From NCBI RefSeq assembly GCF_001439605.1, contig NZ_LMBX01000009.1, positions 62,001-126,000 on the forward strand: a stretch of 64,000 bases of DNA, written 5' to 3'. Under the pieces are notes generated by a model. It made no database searches. It was not told where the DNA came from and was given only the letters and a program-made list of their open reading frames with translations. Both the position numbers and the translations under genes were made by a program. Source of the DNA: Cytobacillus praedii. GTDB taxonomy: Bacteria > Bacillota > Bacilli > Bacillales > Cytobacillaceae. Below, piece by piece: positions 1 through 9,046 of the stretch (the stretch's first letter is position 1; the number at the start of each line of letters is the position of its first letter).

Positions 1-2
1 CA

Positions 3-281
3 TTATATATTGTTGACGAGCCTTTTGTCGGACTTGATCCACTGGGGATTCAATCCTTGCTGGACCTGATGAAAAAGATGAAAGAAAATGGGGCAGGTAT
101 TTTAATGTCGACCCATATATTGGCAACAGCTGAAAGATATTGTGACAGATTTGTTATTTTACATGAAGGCAAAGTGCGTGCAAAAGGGACATTGGCTGAA
201 TTACGAGAACAATTTTCGATGCCGGAAGCGACATTGGATGATATCTATATTCAACTCACAAAGGAAGAAGATTATGTTTGA
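3..281 (+). CDS. ecsA: EcsA, ABC transporter ATP-binding protein (3' end only)
   Basis: This is the C-terminal part of an ABC ATPase whose start lies before the window. The reading frame is open from base 3 and begins with a Walker B segment (LYIVDEPFVGLDP), followed by the switch histidine region (LMSTHILATAERYCDR). EcsA is the ATPase of the EcsAB exporter, which in B. subtilis affects protein secretion, sporulation, competence and intramembrane proteolysis by RasP. The stop codon overlaps the start of the next gene by 8 bp, and the neighbours ecsB and ecsC identify it. Partial: only about 92 residues are visible. Confidence 0.9.
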   Translation, partial: LYIVDEPFVGLDPLGIQSLLDLMKKMKENGAGILMSTHILATAERYCDRFVILHEGKVRAKGTLAELREQFSMPEATLDDIYIQLTKEEDYV

Positions 282-1485
282 TGAGAAGAAATTATGGAAA
301 GAGCGGTTTAATCAGAGAATTAAAGAGCTGAGCCGCTATTTGCGGTATATTTTTAACGGTCATATTATGATTGTGATGGTTTTCTTGCTTGGAACAGCCG
401 CCTTTTATTATCAGCAATGGCTAACAACTGTTTCTGAGCAATTTCCAGCAGCTATTATCATGGCAATCGCACTTGCCTTTATACTTACCTATACTCCTAA
501 CTATACGTTTCTTATGGAAGCAGATCGAATTTTCCTTCTGCCGCTTGAAAATAGACTTCAAAGTTTTTTTAAACGCTCATTAGCTGTCAGTTTCCTCCTT
601 CATGCGTATTTGCTTATCATGGGCTTAGCTGTATTTATGCCGATGTATGCACGTGTAAATAATGGAGATTTTCAGCCGTTTTTGCTGTTTTTGCTTGCGT
701 TATTGGTGGTGAAGGGGATCAATCTGCTTATTCGCTGGAAAGCGCAGTACTATGTTGAAAAGTCTGTTCATCTGATTGATACTTTTATCCGTTATGCAGT
801 AAACGTCGTCTTTTTATTTTTTCTTTTTTCCAATGAAGGTTTGCTATTCCTGTTGCCTGAGGTCGTCCTTCTGCTCCTCTTGTATGTATACTACAGCAAA
901 AACACAAAGGAAAAAGGATTGAAATGGGAGTCTCTGATTGAACAGGAAGAACGAAGGATGACTTCCTTTTACCGATTAGCCAACCTGTTTACAGATGTAC
1001 CGCATTTACGAGATCGTGTGAAAAGACGTTCATGGCTTGATTGGCTGTTTAACAGGCTAGCATTTGCACAGAAAAATACGTTTAGCCATCTTTTCATAAG
1101 AACCTTTTTACGTGCCGGTGATTATTTTGGCCTATTCGTCCGTTTAACGATTATCGGGGCTGCAGGCATTTATTTCATTTCATTTGGATACGGGCAAATT
1201 CTGCTTGTTTTACTATTTATGTATTTAACAGGATTCCAACTGCTGCCGCTTTGGAATCATCACCAAAATAAACTATGGGTGAACCTGTATCCGCTTGATG
1301 AAAGATTGAAGGAACAATCGTTTAAAAGTCTATTATCAAGAATTTTATATTTACAAGCCTTGTTATTATCGCTAGCTGTTTTAGTAAAGGGAGAGGGGAT
1401 CATCGCACTGCTCTCACTTATAGCTGGCATTGGGTTTACTTATCTCTTTACTCAATTCTATATTAAGAAAAAGCTTAATTTCTAA
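274..1485 (+). CDS. ecsB: EcsB, ABC transporter permease
   Basis: This 403-residue polytopic membrane protein pairs with EcsA. Hydrophobic segments lie near residues 35-55, 60-80, 105-130, 140-160, 185-215 and in a C-terminal cluster, as in the EcsB family (about 408 residues in B. subtilis). The chosen start is the ATG at 274, preceded by AAGGAAGAAG and overlapping the ecsA stop. The frame stays open upstream to 142, but that stretch lies inside ecsA. Translational coupling to ecsA is likely. Confidence 0.92.
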   Translation: MFDEKKLWKERFNQRIKELSRYLRYIFNGHIMIVMVFLLGTAAFYYQQWLTTVSEQFPAAIIMAIALAFILTYTPNYTFLMEADRIFLLPLENRLQSFFKRSLAVSFLLHAYLLIMGLAVFMPMYARVNNGDFQPFLLFLLALLVVKGINLLIRWKAQYYVEKSVHLIDTFIRYAVNVVFLFFLFSNEGLLFLLPEVVLLLLLYVYYSKNTKEKGLKWESLIEQEERRMTSFYRLANLFTDVPHLRDRVKRRSWLDWLFNRLAFAQKNTFSHLFIRTFLRAGDYFGLFVRLTIIGAAGIYFISFGYGQILLVLLFMYLTGFQLLPLWNHHQNKLWVNLYPLDERLKEQSFKSLLSRILYLQALLLSLAVLVKGEGIIALLSLIAGIGFTYLFTQFYIKKKLNF

Positions 1486-1504
1486 TGTTTGTACATTAGC
1501 TAAG

Positions 1505-1532
1505 TGAAACCTTTCCAACTGTCTAACGTATA
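1505..1532 (+). promoter_or_regulatory. Sigma-W-type ECF promoter upstream of ecsC
   Basis: A TGAAAC -35 element at 1505-1510 is followed by exactly 16 bases and a CGTATA -10 element at 1527-1532. This is the textbook sigma-W consensus of B. subtilis. The expected transcript start near 1539 is about 25 bases before the ecsC ATG. It could give ecsC envelope-stress expression independent of ecsAB. Confidence 0.75.
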
Positions 1533-1564
1533 AAATAGTACAGAATGTAAAGGTAGGGAAGCTT

Positions 1565-2290
1565 ATGAACGAGTATGAATTACTTGTAATTCGGGAGATA
1601 GAGGATTGGAAGCGCCAAATGGTGAAGCGTTCGGGTATTCTTAATAGACTTTCGAAAAAAGCACAGACAAAGGTAAATAATTGGATTCCGGACAAGGTCC
1701 ATCAAATGTTGACAGAGAGTATAAAAAACATGGTAAAAGCCACATTAATTGGCTCAAATCTGACGACCAAAAAAAACCAATACACATTAAGCACACTGGC
1801 TGAGATGGATGACTTATTAATGAAAAAACTGTCCATTTATCGAAAGACAGCAGTGGTTGAAGGAGCAGGAACAGGGGCAGGAGGCATTCTTCTTGGGTTA
1901 GCCGATTTCCCGCTCCTGCTTTCCATAAAAATGAAATTCCTCTTTGAAGCGGCATCTATTTATGGCTATGATACGAGTGAATATGAAGAAAGACTTTTTA
2001 TTCTGCATGTGTTCAAGCTTGCCTTCTCAAGTGATGAAAAGAGAAGGGAAACAATGGAAATAGTTGAGAATTGGGATCAAAGAAAAGCTGGATTCATTGA
2101 AATGGATTGGCAGGAATTTCAGCAGGAATATCGGGATTATATTGATTTTGTAAAGATGCTCCAGCTTGTACCAGGCATCGGTGCGGCTGTTGGTGCTTAC
2201 GCGAATAATAATTTATTGGAGCATCTTGGAGAAGTAGCGAAAAATGCCTATCGGATACGCACATTAAAAACAGCCCCAAAATCTGAATAA
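1565..2290 (+). CDS. ecsC: EcsC family protein
   Basis: This 241-residue protein belongs to the EcsC family (B. subtilis EcsC is about 236 residues). It has a glycine-rich hydrophobic segment, VVEGAGTGAGGILLGLADFPLLL in outline (residues about 97-119), and a second one, VPGIGAAVGAYANN (about 203-216), both typical of the family. Its molecular function is unknown; it is dispensable for EcsAB function in B. subtilis. It lies 79 bp behind ecsB and has its own consensus ECF promoter in that gap. A terminator overlaps its last codons. Confidence 0.9.
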   Translation: MNEYELLVIREIEDWKRQMVKRSGILNRLSKKAQTKVNNWIPDKVHQMLTESIKNMVKATLIGSNLTTKKNQYTLSTLAEMDDLLMKKLSIYRKTAVVEGAGTGAGGILLGLADFPLLLSIKMKFLFEAASIYGYDTSEYEERLFILHVFKLAFSSDEKRRETMEIVENWDQRKAGFIEMDWQEFQQEYRDYIDFVKMLQLVPGIGAAVGAYANNNLLEHLGEVAKNAYRIRTLKTAPKSE

Positions 2291-2310
2291 GATTTAGGGC
2301 TGTTTTGTTT
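2266..2310 (+). terminator. Rho-independent terminator after ecsC
   Basis: The inverted repeat CAGCCC-n-AAATCT / AGATTT-AGGGCTG spans 2271-2302 and is followed by TTTTGTTT. The left arm lies inside the last codons of ecsC. Confidence 0.85.
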
Positions 2311-2354
2311 TACATTTTTAGAATTTCAGAATTTTTTACTTGGAAGTATGAGAA

Positions 2355-2500
2355 TTGTCTAGCGCAAGCGTCATATCGCCTATCAAAAACCAGGTCTCCT
2401 TCCTGCGATATTGCTCAAATTCACCGTGTTTCCTTTATCGAAAGAAAGAGCCCTTCTGCGTTTGTACGGCGATGTCAAGGCGCTTACGTTTTCTATGAAT
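2355..2500 (+). repeat. Dispersed repeat family A, copy 1
   Basis: The copy begins with TTGTCTAGCGCAAGCGTC and carries the block GTTTCCTTTATCGAAAG and the end GCGATG-CAAGGCGCTTACG. The same order of blocks recurs near 7024, 27975 (reverse), 34693, 55698 and 58975. The end of this copy touches the stop codon of the opposed yhaA gene. Confidence 0.75.
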
Positions 2501-3662
2501 GATACTGAAGTGCAGCTGTGCCGAGTGTTTTAGCTGCGATTAGCATCGCTTTTTCATCAATATCAAATTTAGGGTGATGATGTGGATAGTTTTCATCTGT
2601 GTAGACTGGCTTTGCACCAGTAAAGAAAAAGGTTCCCTTCACATGCTGAAGATAATAGGCAAAATCCTCTCCACCCATTTGTGGTTCTGTTTCCTCGATA
2701 TTCGTTACACTATCAACTTGCTGTGCACATGTTACTAGGTAATCCGTTTCTTCCTTATGGTTAACGACCGCAGGATAGCCTTTAGCAAACAAATAATCAT
2801 ATGTACTATTAGCTGTATAGCAAGTTCCTTTTACGATCCTCTCAATTTCCTCTTCGATAAATGTACGAACTTCTTCGTTAAATGTACGAACAGTACCGAT
2901 AAGTTTAGCCCTGTCAGCGATAACATTAAAGGCATTATCCGCCACAAAGGAACCGACAGTGACAACTGCTGAATCAATTGGATTGACTTTGCGGCTGACT
3001 ATTTGCTGGAGATTGATTACTAATTGTGAGGCAGTTACAATCGCATCCTTTGTCCGATGCGGCTGAGCCCCATGACCGCCTTTTCCCTGAATCGTAATTT
3101 CAAAACGGTCAGCAGCAGCCATTACTGGTCCGACACGGTATTGAATCGTACCAGTTGGTTCTGATGCCCACAAATGGGTTCCGAAAATCACATCCACCCC
3201 ATTTAAGCATCCATCTTCAATCATGGAAATGGCTCCCCCTGGGGCATATTCTTCTGCATGCTGATGGATTATCACATAATTTCCTTCTAGTTTCTCCCGC
3301 ATTTCATGGAGTACTTTTGCAAGCACTAGTAAGGTAGCTGTATGCCCATCATGTCCACAAGCGTGCATAACACCAGGAACGAGGGATTTATAGGGAACAT
3401 CTTTTTCATCTTGAATTGGCAATGCATCAAAATCTGCCCGTAAAGCGATTGTTTTCCCTGGTTTGCTTCCATAAATTTTTGCAACTACGCCATTTCCGCC
3501 TACTTGGCCTCTTACTTCTATCCCAAGGTTTTCATAGAATGTTTGAATGTACTTAGCAGTTTTTTCTTCTTTAAAGGATAGCTCTGGATGCTGATGCAAA
3601 TGTCTTCTAATCGATACCATTTCTTCATAATACTCTTCTAGCTTATCAAATAATGCATTCAT
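2493..3662 (-). CDS. yhaA: M20 family amidohydrolase (YhaA-like)
   Basis: This 389-residue M20/M40 peptidase is of the amidohydrolase (hippurate hydrolase, N-acyl-amino-acid hydrolase) type. The metal-binding segment HACGHDGHT, the EEYAPGGA segment with the catalytic glutamates and a C-terminal HHHPKFDIDE are all present. I chose the ATG at 3662 because GGGAGAGAAG lies just upstream and residues MNALFDKLEEYYEEMVSIRR match family N-termini; the frame extends 20 codons further without a good site. Its position beside ecsC matches yhaA of B. subtilis. The natural substrate is unknown. Confidence 0.85.
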   Translation of the reverse strand: MNALFDKLEEYYEEMVSIRRHLHQHPELSFKEEKTAKYIQTFYENLGIEVRGQVGGNGVVAKIYGSKPGKTIALRADFDALPIQDEKDVPYKSLVPGVMHACGHDGHTATLLVLAKVLHEMREKLEGNYVIIHQHAEEYAPGGAISMIEDGCLNGVDVIFGTHLWASEPTGTIQYRVGPVMAAADRFEITIQGKGGHGAQPHRTKDAIVTASQLVINLQQIVSRKVNPIDSAVVTVGSFVADNAFNVIADRAKLIGTVRTFNEEVRTFIEEEIERIVKGTCYTANSTYDYLFAKGYPAVVNHKEETDYLVTCAQQVDSVTNIEETEPQMGGEDFAYYLQHVKGTFFFTGAKPVYTDENYPHHHPKFDIDEKAMLIAAKTLGTAALQYHS

Positions 3663-3784
3663 CCTTCTTCTCTCCCTTACGTATAATTTTTTGATTATTA
3701 TAACATTTTTAACTAGTTCCATGTGGGGTATATTGGTAATAAAACTAATTGTTTTTTACAGGCTTTTTGCCAATTAAAACCGAT

Positions 3785-3992
3785 GGCTGATTTCCACTTC
3801 AGGATACACGTGGTGGGCAGTGAGTCTTCTAGACGTAAAAGCGTAGGTGGGTCTCACGGTCCCACTCCTCCTCTGAACAGGATGTTGAATGAGCTACTTG
3901 AATACACACTGCACGAAGGAAATGCTCATGCATTTTCGAGGATCTCACACCTTACACTCCAATCAACTAACCTTTCAAGTAGAATAGAACCT
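3785..3992 (-). repeat. Dispersed repeat family B, copy 1 (fills the yhaA to PAP2 gap)
   Basis: Read on the minus strand, this segment aligns by eye with the copies at 16913 and 18695: a GTTGATTGGAG-like start, the internal AAATGC-n-GCATTT hairpin module and a block rich in GTGGGACC/TGAGACC. It occupies most of the 362-bp gap between yhaA and the PAP2 gene. The open frame running through it on the plus strand is a by-product of the repeat. Confidence 0.75.
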
Positions 3993-4024
3993 TTTAAAAA
4001 TGTGTGAAAAAGGAAGTTATAATA

Positions 4025-4657
4025 ATGGAATTTAGAAAATCAAAAATAACTTATTTATTTTTACTTATAGCATCAGGATTATCTATCTACTTTTGGATAG
4101 CTGTCAAAAGTGGGAGTCCTTTAAGCTTTGATCATTATATGACAAATTTTATAACGGGAATATTTACGGAGTTTTCTTATCCCTTTTTTACATTAATGGA
4201 TCGAATAGGCTCTAAATTGGGGATTGGAATCGTTAGTCTTCTCTTTGTTTTATGGCTTTGGATGAAAAAGAAGGATTATTTAGCGATGGCTGTGTTTGTT
4301 TTTGCTGTTGCTTTTGGCAATGCAATAAATAAAATGCTGAAGAATGCAGCTGGAAGGCCCCGTCCTGATTTAGAGCATTTAGTTACAGTAAAAAGCCTTA
4401 GCTTTCCAAGCGGTCATGCCATGATGGGGATGATACTTTATTTGATGGTTGCCTATTTTATTATTAATGAATTCGAATCAAAAGCTGTAAAGCGTGTAAT
4501 AGGAATAGTTGCTGGGATATGGATTCTCCTTATGGGGATTAGCAGAGTAGTGATGCAGGTCCATTATCCTTCAGACGTCGCAGCTGGTTTTGCCATGGGT
4601 TTTATTTGGGTATTCATTTGGATTTCTCTTTATGGCATGCTATATAAGGGAAAATAA
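4025..4657 (+). CDS. PAP2 family membrane phosphatase
   Basis: This 210-residue protein has about six membrane segments and the three phosphatase signatures of the PAP2 superfamily: KMLKNAAGRPRPD (KxxxxxxRP), SFPSGHAM (PSGH) and SRVVMQVHYPSDV (SRxxxxxHxxxD). These enzymes dephosphorylate lipid phosphates such as phosphatidate, phosphatidylglycerophosphate or undecaprenyl pyrophosphate; the closest type by length is YodM-like. Start choice: ATG 4025 has AAGGAAG 8 bases upstream, while a GTG 7 codons earlier has none. The substrate cannot be told from sequence. Confidence 0.88.
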   Translation: MEFRKSKITYLFLLIASGLSIYFWIAVKSGSPLSFDHYMTNFITGIFTEFSYPFFTLMDRIGSKLGIGIVSLLFVLWLWMKKKDYLAMAVFVFAVAFGNAINKMLKNAAGRPRPDLEHLVTVKSLSFPSGHAMMGMILYLMVAYFIINEFESKAVKRVIGIVAGIWILLMGISRVVMQVHYPSDVAAGFAMGFIWVFIWISLYGMLYKGK

Positions 4658-4734
4658 TATGAATCACCTGCAATGTCACACAAGTAAATGTATGAAAAAC
4701 AAATGAATTTTATTTAAGTAAAGGAAGTTACGCA

Positions 4735-6975
4735 ATGACGACAACATTGACTTACATAAAGCTATGGCAAAAAGCCTTGAAGGTAGAGATTCAACATTTA
4801 AAAAAAGAAGGCAGTACAAGGTATTTGCTGTTAAATGGGCGGTTGCTTTCGAAAGAAAATGCCTATATCTACTTTTTTGATACGCCTTCTTCTATAAAAG
4901 TGCCTGTCGGTTCTATTGTCAGAATTGAATGGGGAAAGAAGCTCGCGGATGGTCGGATTCTTTCATCTGAAGGAAAAAGCCTCATCATAGAAGTGAAAGA
5001 AAACTTAGGCACTGTTTTGTCTGAAAGTTACCTGCTGCATGATCCATGGGAGCTGCTGGATCAGCTTTTTCAACGTCTGGAGGACATGAAAGAGAACAAG
5101 CGGAAAAGAGGTAGAATTAAAAAGCTGATGGATCCATCTATGCCAGCAAAACACCCGTCAGATAACATTAAGTCAAATGTTCACGAGCTTATTCTCCGCT
5201 CAAAGTACAATCCCGTCACTTTTGTATGGGGACCTCCAGGGACGGGGAAAACTTACACACTTGCTAGAGTGGTTGCCAATAAATATTTAAAGGATGCTCG
5301 GGTGCTTGTTCTCTCTCATAGCAATCAGGCTGTTGATGTACTAATGGCGGAAGTTTCATTATTTGTTGAAAATAAAGGGCATTTACGTGAGGGAGATCTG
5401 CTAAGATATGGATCACAAGCAGGGGAAGCGATTCAAAGCCGGCCTTTTTTAACAGCAAGCCATCTCATAGAAAAGCATCATACAAATTTGGCAAACAATA
5501 AAGAAGCATTATTAGAGGAACGCAGGTTTATAAAACAGGATTTGTCTAAGTCCTATAGTAAAAGGGACTCCAATCGTCTTCTTGAGATAGAGAAAAAGTT
5601 AACAGCTGTGCTTGAGAAAGTTCGCCAAAAAGAACTTGAGTTTTTAAAAGAGGCAAAGATTGTCGGCACAACACTTGCAAAGGCAGCAAGTGATCCAGCT
5701 ATTTATGAAAAGGACTTTGATCTGGTGGTTTTGGATGAGGCAAGTATGGCCTATGTCCCCCAGTCTGCTTTTGCAGTTTCACTTGCTAAGCGTGCGATTA
5801 TTTGCGGGGACTTTAAACAGCTTCCTCCTATTGCAGCAGCACGGCATCCGCTTGTGAATGAATGGCTGAGAGAAGATATTTTCTATCAATCTGGTGTGTC
5901 AGAATGGGTGAAGGAGGGGAAGCTGCACCCTCATTTATTTCTTTTAAAGGAGCAGAGAAGAATGCACCCGGATATATCTTCTTTTACAAATCGATTTATA
6001 TACCATTCTCTTGTCGGAGATCATCGAAGTGTTCTGAAGTCTAGAGTAGAAATTTCTGAGAGAATGCCTTTTAAAAATCATGCTTCTGTCCTGATAGATA
6101 CATTAGGAGCTGGGAGCTATTGTATGAAAGATAGAGTTTCTAATTCAAGAATTAATGTATGGCATCTGCTTTTATCCGTTCAGTTAATTCATGAAGCTTA
6201 TTTAGGGGGAATGAGGTCCATAGGGTATGTCACACCGTATCGCGCTCAAGCATTGCTGCTCGAACAGCTGATAGATGAATTATTAAGAGATAAACTAGAT
6301 GGTGCTGACATTATTGCTGCAACTGTTCATCGATTTCAAGGCAGTGAGCGCGACATGATGATTTTTGATACAGTGGATAGCTATCCACAGGATCGAGCCG
6401 GAATGCTTTTAATAGGGAAAGAAAGTGAAATGCTGCTGAATGTGGCGATCACAAGGACTAAAGGGAAGTTCATTCACCTATGTGACTACGGGTTTGTGCG
6501 AAATCATGTGTATCAAAATAAAACCTGGCGAAAGCTTGCTGAACATCAACGGATAGCTGGAAAAGTTATCAGTCCAAGTGAAGTTGGAACTTGGATAAAA
6601 AATCAGCACTCGGGCCTGCAATGGATGCATGCAAGAAAGCTTGAACGAGTGAGAGCAGATATTGCTGGAGCTGAAAAAAACATCACTGTCTCAATCCCTG
6701 AGGGCGGCAGTTTATCAGAAGAATGGATAGACATATTAAATAGAAGAGGAAAAGGGGTGATGTTGACCCTGCTTGCAAATGAGCAAACAGCTGGGCTTTG
6801 GACAGAGAAGCATATAGTAGCACCGCTCCCTTTTCCAGTTGTTATTATTGATAACCAATTGGTTTGGCTTGGTCTTCCGGTTGAAGCAAATGTAAGAGCG
6901 CTTCCTCCGTTTATTGCCGCAAGAGCTGAGTCTAAACAGCTTGTTAATCTTCTTTCTTCATATATAAACGGATAA
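4735..6975 (+). CDS. SF1 DNA2/Upf1-like helicase with degenerate PLD-like C-terminus
   Basis: This 746-residue AAA/superfamily 1B helicase has Walker A GPPGTGKT at about residue 165, Walker B VVLDEAS at about 330, a RRMHPDIS motif near 407, VHRFQGSERD near 528 and NVAITRTKGK near 568. About 140 N-terminal residues precede the helicase core. Residues 620-746 resemble the phospholipase-D-like tail found on some helicases of this class (ITVSIPEGG, RGKGVMLTLL, FPVVIIDNQLVWLG, AARAESKQ), but no HKD catalytic motif is visible. It probably acts on RNA or DNA in a repair or RNA-processing role; I do not recognise a named orthologue in B. subtilis. Confidence 0.8.
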   Translation: MTTTLTYIKLWQKALKVEIQHLKKEGSTRYLLLNGRLLSKENAYIYFFDTPSSIKVPVGSIVRIEWGKKLADGRILSSEGKSLIIEVKENLGTVLSESYLLHDPWELLDQLFQRLEDMKENKRKRGRIKKLMDPSMPAKHPSDNIKSNVHELILRSKYNPVTFVWGPPGTGKTYTLARVVANKYLKDARVLVLSHSNQAVDVLMAEVSLFVENKGHLREGDLLRYGSQAGEAIQSRPFLTASHLIEKHHTNLANNKEALLEERRFIKQDLSKSYSKRDSNRLLEIEKKLTAVLEKVRQKELEFLKEAKIVGTTLAKAASDPAIYEKDFDLVVLDEASMAYVPQSAFAVSLAKRAIICGDFKQLPPIAAARHPLVNEWLREDIFYQSGVSEWVKEGKLHPHLFLLKEQRRMHPDISSFTNRFIYHSLVGDHRSVLKSRVEISERMPFKNHASVLIDTLGAGSYCMKDRVSNSRINVWHLLLSVQLIHEAYLGGMRSIGYVTPYRAQALLLEQLIDELLRDKLDGADIIAATVHRFQGSERDMMIFDTVDSYPQDRAGMLLIGKESEMLLNVAITRTKGKFIHLCDYGFVRNHVYQNKTWRKLAEHQRIAGKVISPSEVGTWIKNQHSGLQWMHARKLERVRADIAGAEKNITVSIPEGGSLSEEWIDILNRRGKGVMLTLLANEQTAGLWTEKHIVAPLPFPVVIIDNQLVWLGLPVEANVRALPPFIAARAESKQLVNLLSSYING

Positions 6976-7023
6976 AAAGAAGTTTTTTGTTTTTTGCTCA
7001 AAAAAGGATAACTTTGGGGTTAG

Positions 7024-7182
7024 AGAATTGTCTAGCGCAAGCGTCTTATTGCCTAACAAATTTTAGGTCATTTTCCTGCGATCAGTCAGCATCTGTTCGC
7101 TTTCGTCCGCCTTGATTCGATAGAACCGGAACTTCTGCATTTGTAATGGCGATGACCAAGGCACTTGTGCATTTCATGCATT
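7024..7182 (+). repeat. Dispersed repeat family A, copy 2
   Basis: The copy starts GAATTGTCTAGCGCAAGCGT and ends with GGCGATGACCAAGGCAC next to the hmoB stop codon, sharing block order with the copies at 2355 and 58975. It fills the gap between the helicase gene and hmoB. Confidence 0.75.
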
Positions 7183-7683
7183 CTATTCTTCCTCTGGAAT
7201 GAAATATTTTGTAACATAGGCAGAACCTATTAATAGGTTTGCTGGTTTTGCAGGCGTGCTTATTTCTTTTTTGAATGTTGTATAGGATGCAGAGTTTTCC
7301 CAGTTTACATATGATTTTTCATTTTGCCATAAAGAGAGGATGACGTAGGCATCCGATTTAAGCGGGCGAAGAAATCGGATAGCTGAAAATCCATTATGTT
7401 TTTCGAAAAGGCTTTTTATATGATTAAAACGGTATTCTAATAAAGGTCTTTCTTCTTCAATTACGGGAATCATATTCATGACGACAATACCTTTATTTTC
7501 AAGTGCACCAACAGAATCAATTACTTGAAAAGAGCGAGGCGTTTTAAATACAGATGGTTGATCCGATTCATGCAATAATAGTGCATTTTCAATATTTTGC
7601 ATGAGAAACATAGATTCTCCAGGATGCTTTTCTTTTATTTTATTTAAAAAATTGTACGTGCCAGTTGTCATGTAAATATACAT
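7183..7683 (-). CDS. hmoB: Heme-degrading monooxygenase HmoB
   Basis: This 166-residue protein has a C-terminal antibiotic-biosynthesis-monooxygenase (ABM) ferredoxin-like fold, with FSAIRFLRPLKSDAYVILSLW and SYTTFKKE segments matching HmoB (YhgC) of B. subtilis, which is also 166 residues. HmoB opens heme to release iron. The ATG at 7683 has AAGGGG seven bases upstream; the ATG 3 codons earlier abuts that site and is less likely. It sits opposite the heme-synthesis operon, as in B. subtilis. Confidence 0.87.
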   Translation of the reverse strand: MYIYMTTGTYNFLNKIKEKHPGESMFLMQNIENALLLHESDQPSVFKTPRSFQVIDSVGALENKGIVVMNMIPVIEEERPLLEYRFNHIKSLFEKHNGFSAIRFLRPLKSDAYVILSLWQNEKSYVNWENSASYTTFKKEISTPAKPANLLIGSAYVTKYFIPEEE

Positions 7684-7914
7684 ATAATTCATCCCCTTAT
7701 TTGTTTTATTAGACTATACGATCATTATCTTTAGAACATTCATTGCCAAAAGGTTAACACACTATGACAAAATTTCGACATTTTTCTCTGCTATCTATAC
7801 AAGTATAGCTGAAAACGATACAGTTAGTATGGATGATTAGGTGTCAAAATTTCAAATATCCTTACTTATATATTAAAATGTTAAACAGACAGTTTTGAAA
7901 GGTGGATAATTTTA

Positions 7915-8961
7915 ATGGTGAAGATGATAAATGATACTTTTTTACGTGCGGCTAGAGGGGAAAAAACTGAACATGTGCCTGTATGGTATATGCGTCAAGC
8001 AGGACGTTCTCAGCCGGAGTACAGAGCAATAAAAGAAAAATATTCTTTATTTGAAATTACTCATCAGCCTGAGCTTTGTGCATATGTAACAAAATTGCCT
8101 GTTGATCAATATAACAATGATGCGGCTATTCTGTATAAAGACATTATGTCACCACTTCCGGCACTAGGAGTTGAAGTTGAAATAAAGTCTGGTGTTGGCC
8201 CTGTCATTGCTAATCCTATTCGTTCGGTTGCCGATGTTGAAAAGCTTGGAGAAATCAACCCGGAAGAGGATGTACCATATGTGCTTGAAACAATTAAGCT
8301 TCTTACACAAGAGCAATTAGAGGTTCCGTTAATTGGATTTGCAGGCGCACCTTTTACGATTGCAAGCTATATGATCGAAGGCGGTCCTTCAAAGAATTAC
8401 AATAAAACAAAGGCATTTATGCATGCAGAAACAAAAGCATGGTTTGCCTTAATGGACAAGTTAAGTGAAATGACTATTACATATGTGAAATCGCAAATTA
8501 AAGCGGGTGCAAAAGCAATTCAGATTTTCGATTCTTGGGTTGGTGCGTTAAATGTGGAAGATTATCGCATATTTATTAAACCAACGATGAATAGAATTTT
8601 CTCTGCTTTAAGAGAAGAAAATGTACCACTCATCATGTTTGGGGTAGGAGCGAGCCATCTTGCAATGGAATGGCATGATCTGCCGCTTGATGTTGTCGGT
8701 TTAGATTGGAGACTGCCAATCAGGGAAGCGAGAGAAAGAGGAATTACGAAGGCTGTCCAAGGAAATCTTGATCCGGCACTTTTGCTTGCACCATGGGAAG
8801 TGATTGAAGCGAAAGCAAAAGAAATTTTAGATCAAGGAATGGAGCGTCCGGGATATATCTTTAATCTTGGACATGGGGTATTCCCTGATGTTAATCCAGA
8901 AACATTAAAACGTTTAACTGCATTTGTACATGAGTATTCAGCTTCAAAATTAAGCAAGTAG
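7915..8961 (+). CDS. hemE: Uroporphyrinogen decarboxylase HemE
   Basis: This 348-residue enzyme decarboxylates uroporphyrinogen III to coproporphyrinogen III. The N-terminal signature [16 protein letters not shown] and the [16 protein letters not shown] segment, typical of the family, are present and the length is normal. It has the ribosome site AAAGGTGG and is the first gene of the hemE-hemH-hemY operon. A perfect 14-bp palindrome lies about 110 bp upstream. Confidence 0.97.
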   Translation: MVKMINDTFLRAARGEKTEHVPVWYMRQAGRSQPEYRAIKEKYSLFEITHQPELCAYVTKLPVDQYNNDAAILYKDIMSPLPALGVEVEIKSGVGPVIANPIRSVADVEKLGEINPEEDVPYVLETIKLLTQEQLEVPLIGFAGAPFTIASYMIEGGPSKNYNKTKAFMHAETKAWFALMDKLSEMTITYVKSQIKAGAKAIQIFDSWVGALNVEDYRIFIKPTMNRIFSALREENVPLIMFGVGASHLAMEWHDLPLDVVGLDWRLPIREARERGITKAVQGNLDPALLLAPWEVIEAKAKEILDQGMERPGYIFNLGHGVFPDVNPETLKRLTAFVHEYSASKLSK

Positions 8962-9046
8962 AACTTTCGAATCATATTAGTTGGATATCTTGCGTTATTT
9001 TGACAGAATGAAAGTAGAACTAAAGATTAACAAGAGGTGGATAAAT

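Noticed and set aside
3723-4007. A 94-codon open frame between yhaA and the PAP2 gene
   Set aside because: It is a translation of repeat family B. The same peptide stretch (LNxLLEYTPHEGNA type) appears in frames over other copies, and there is no ribosome site.
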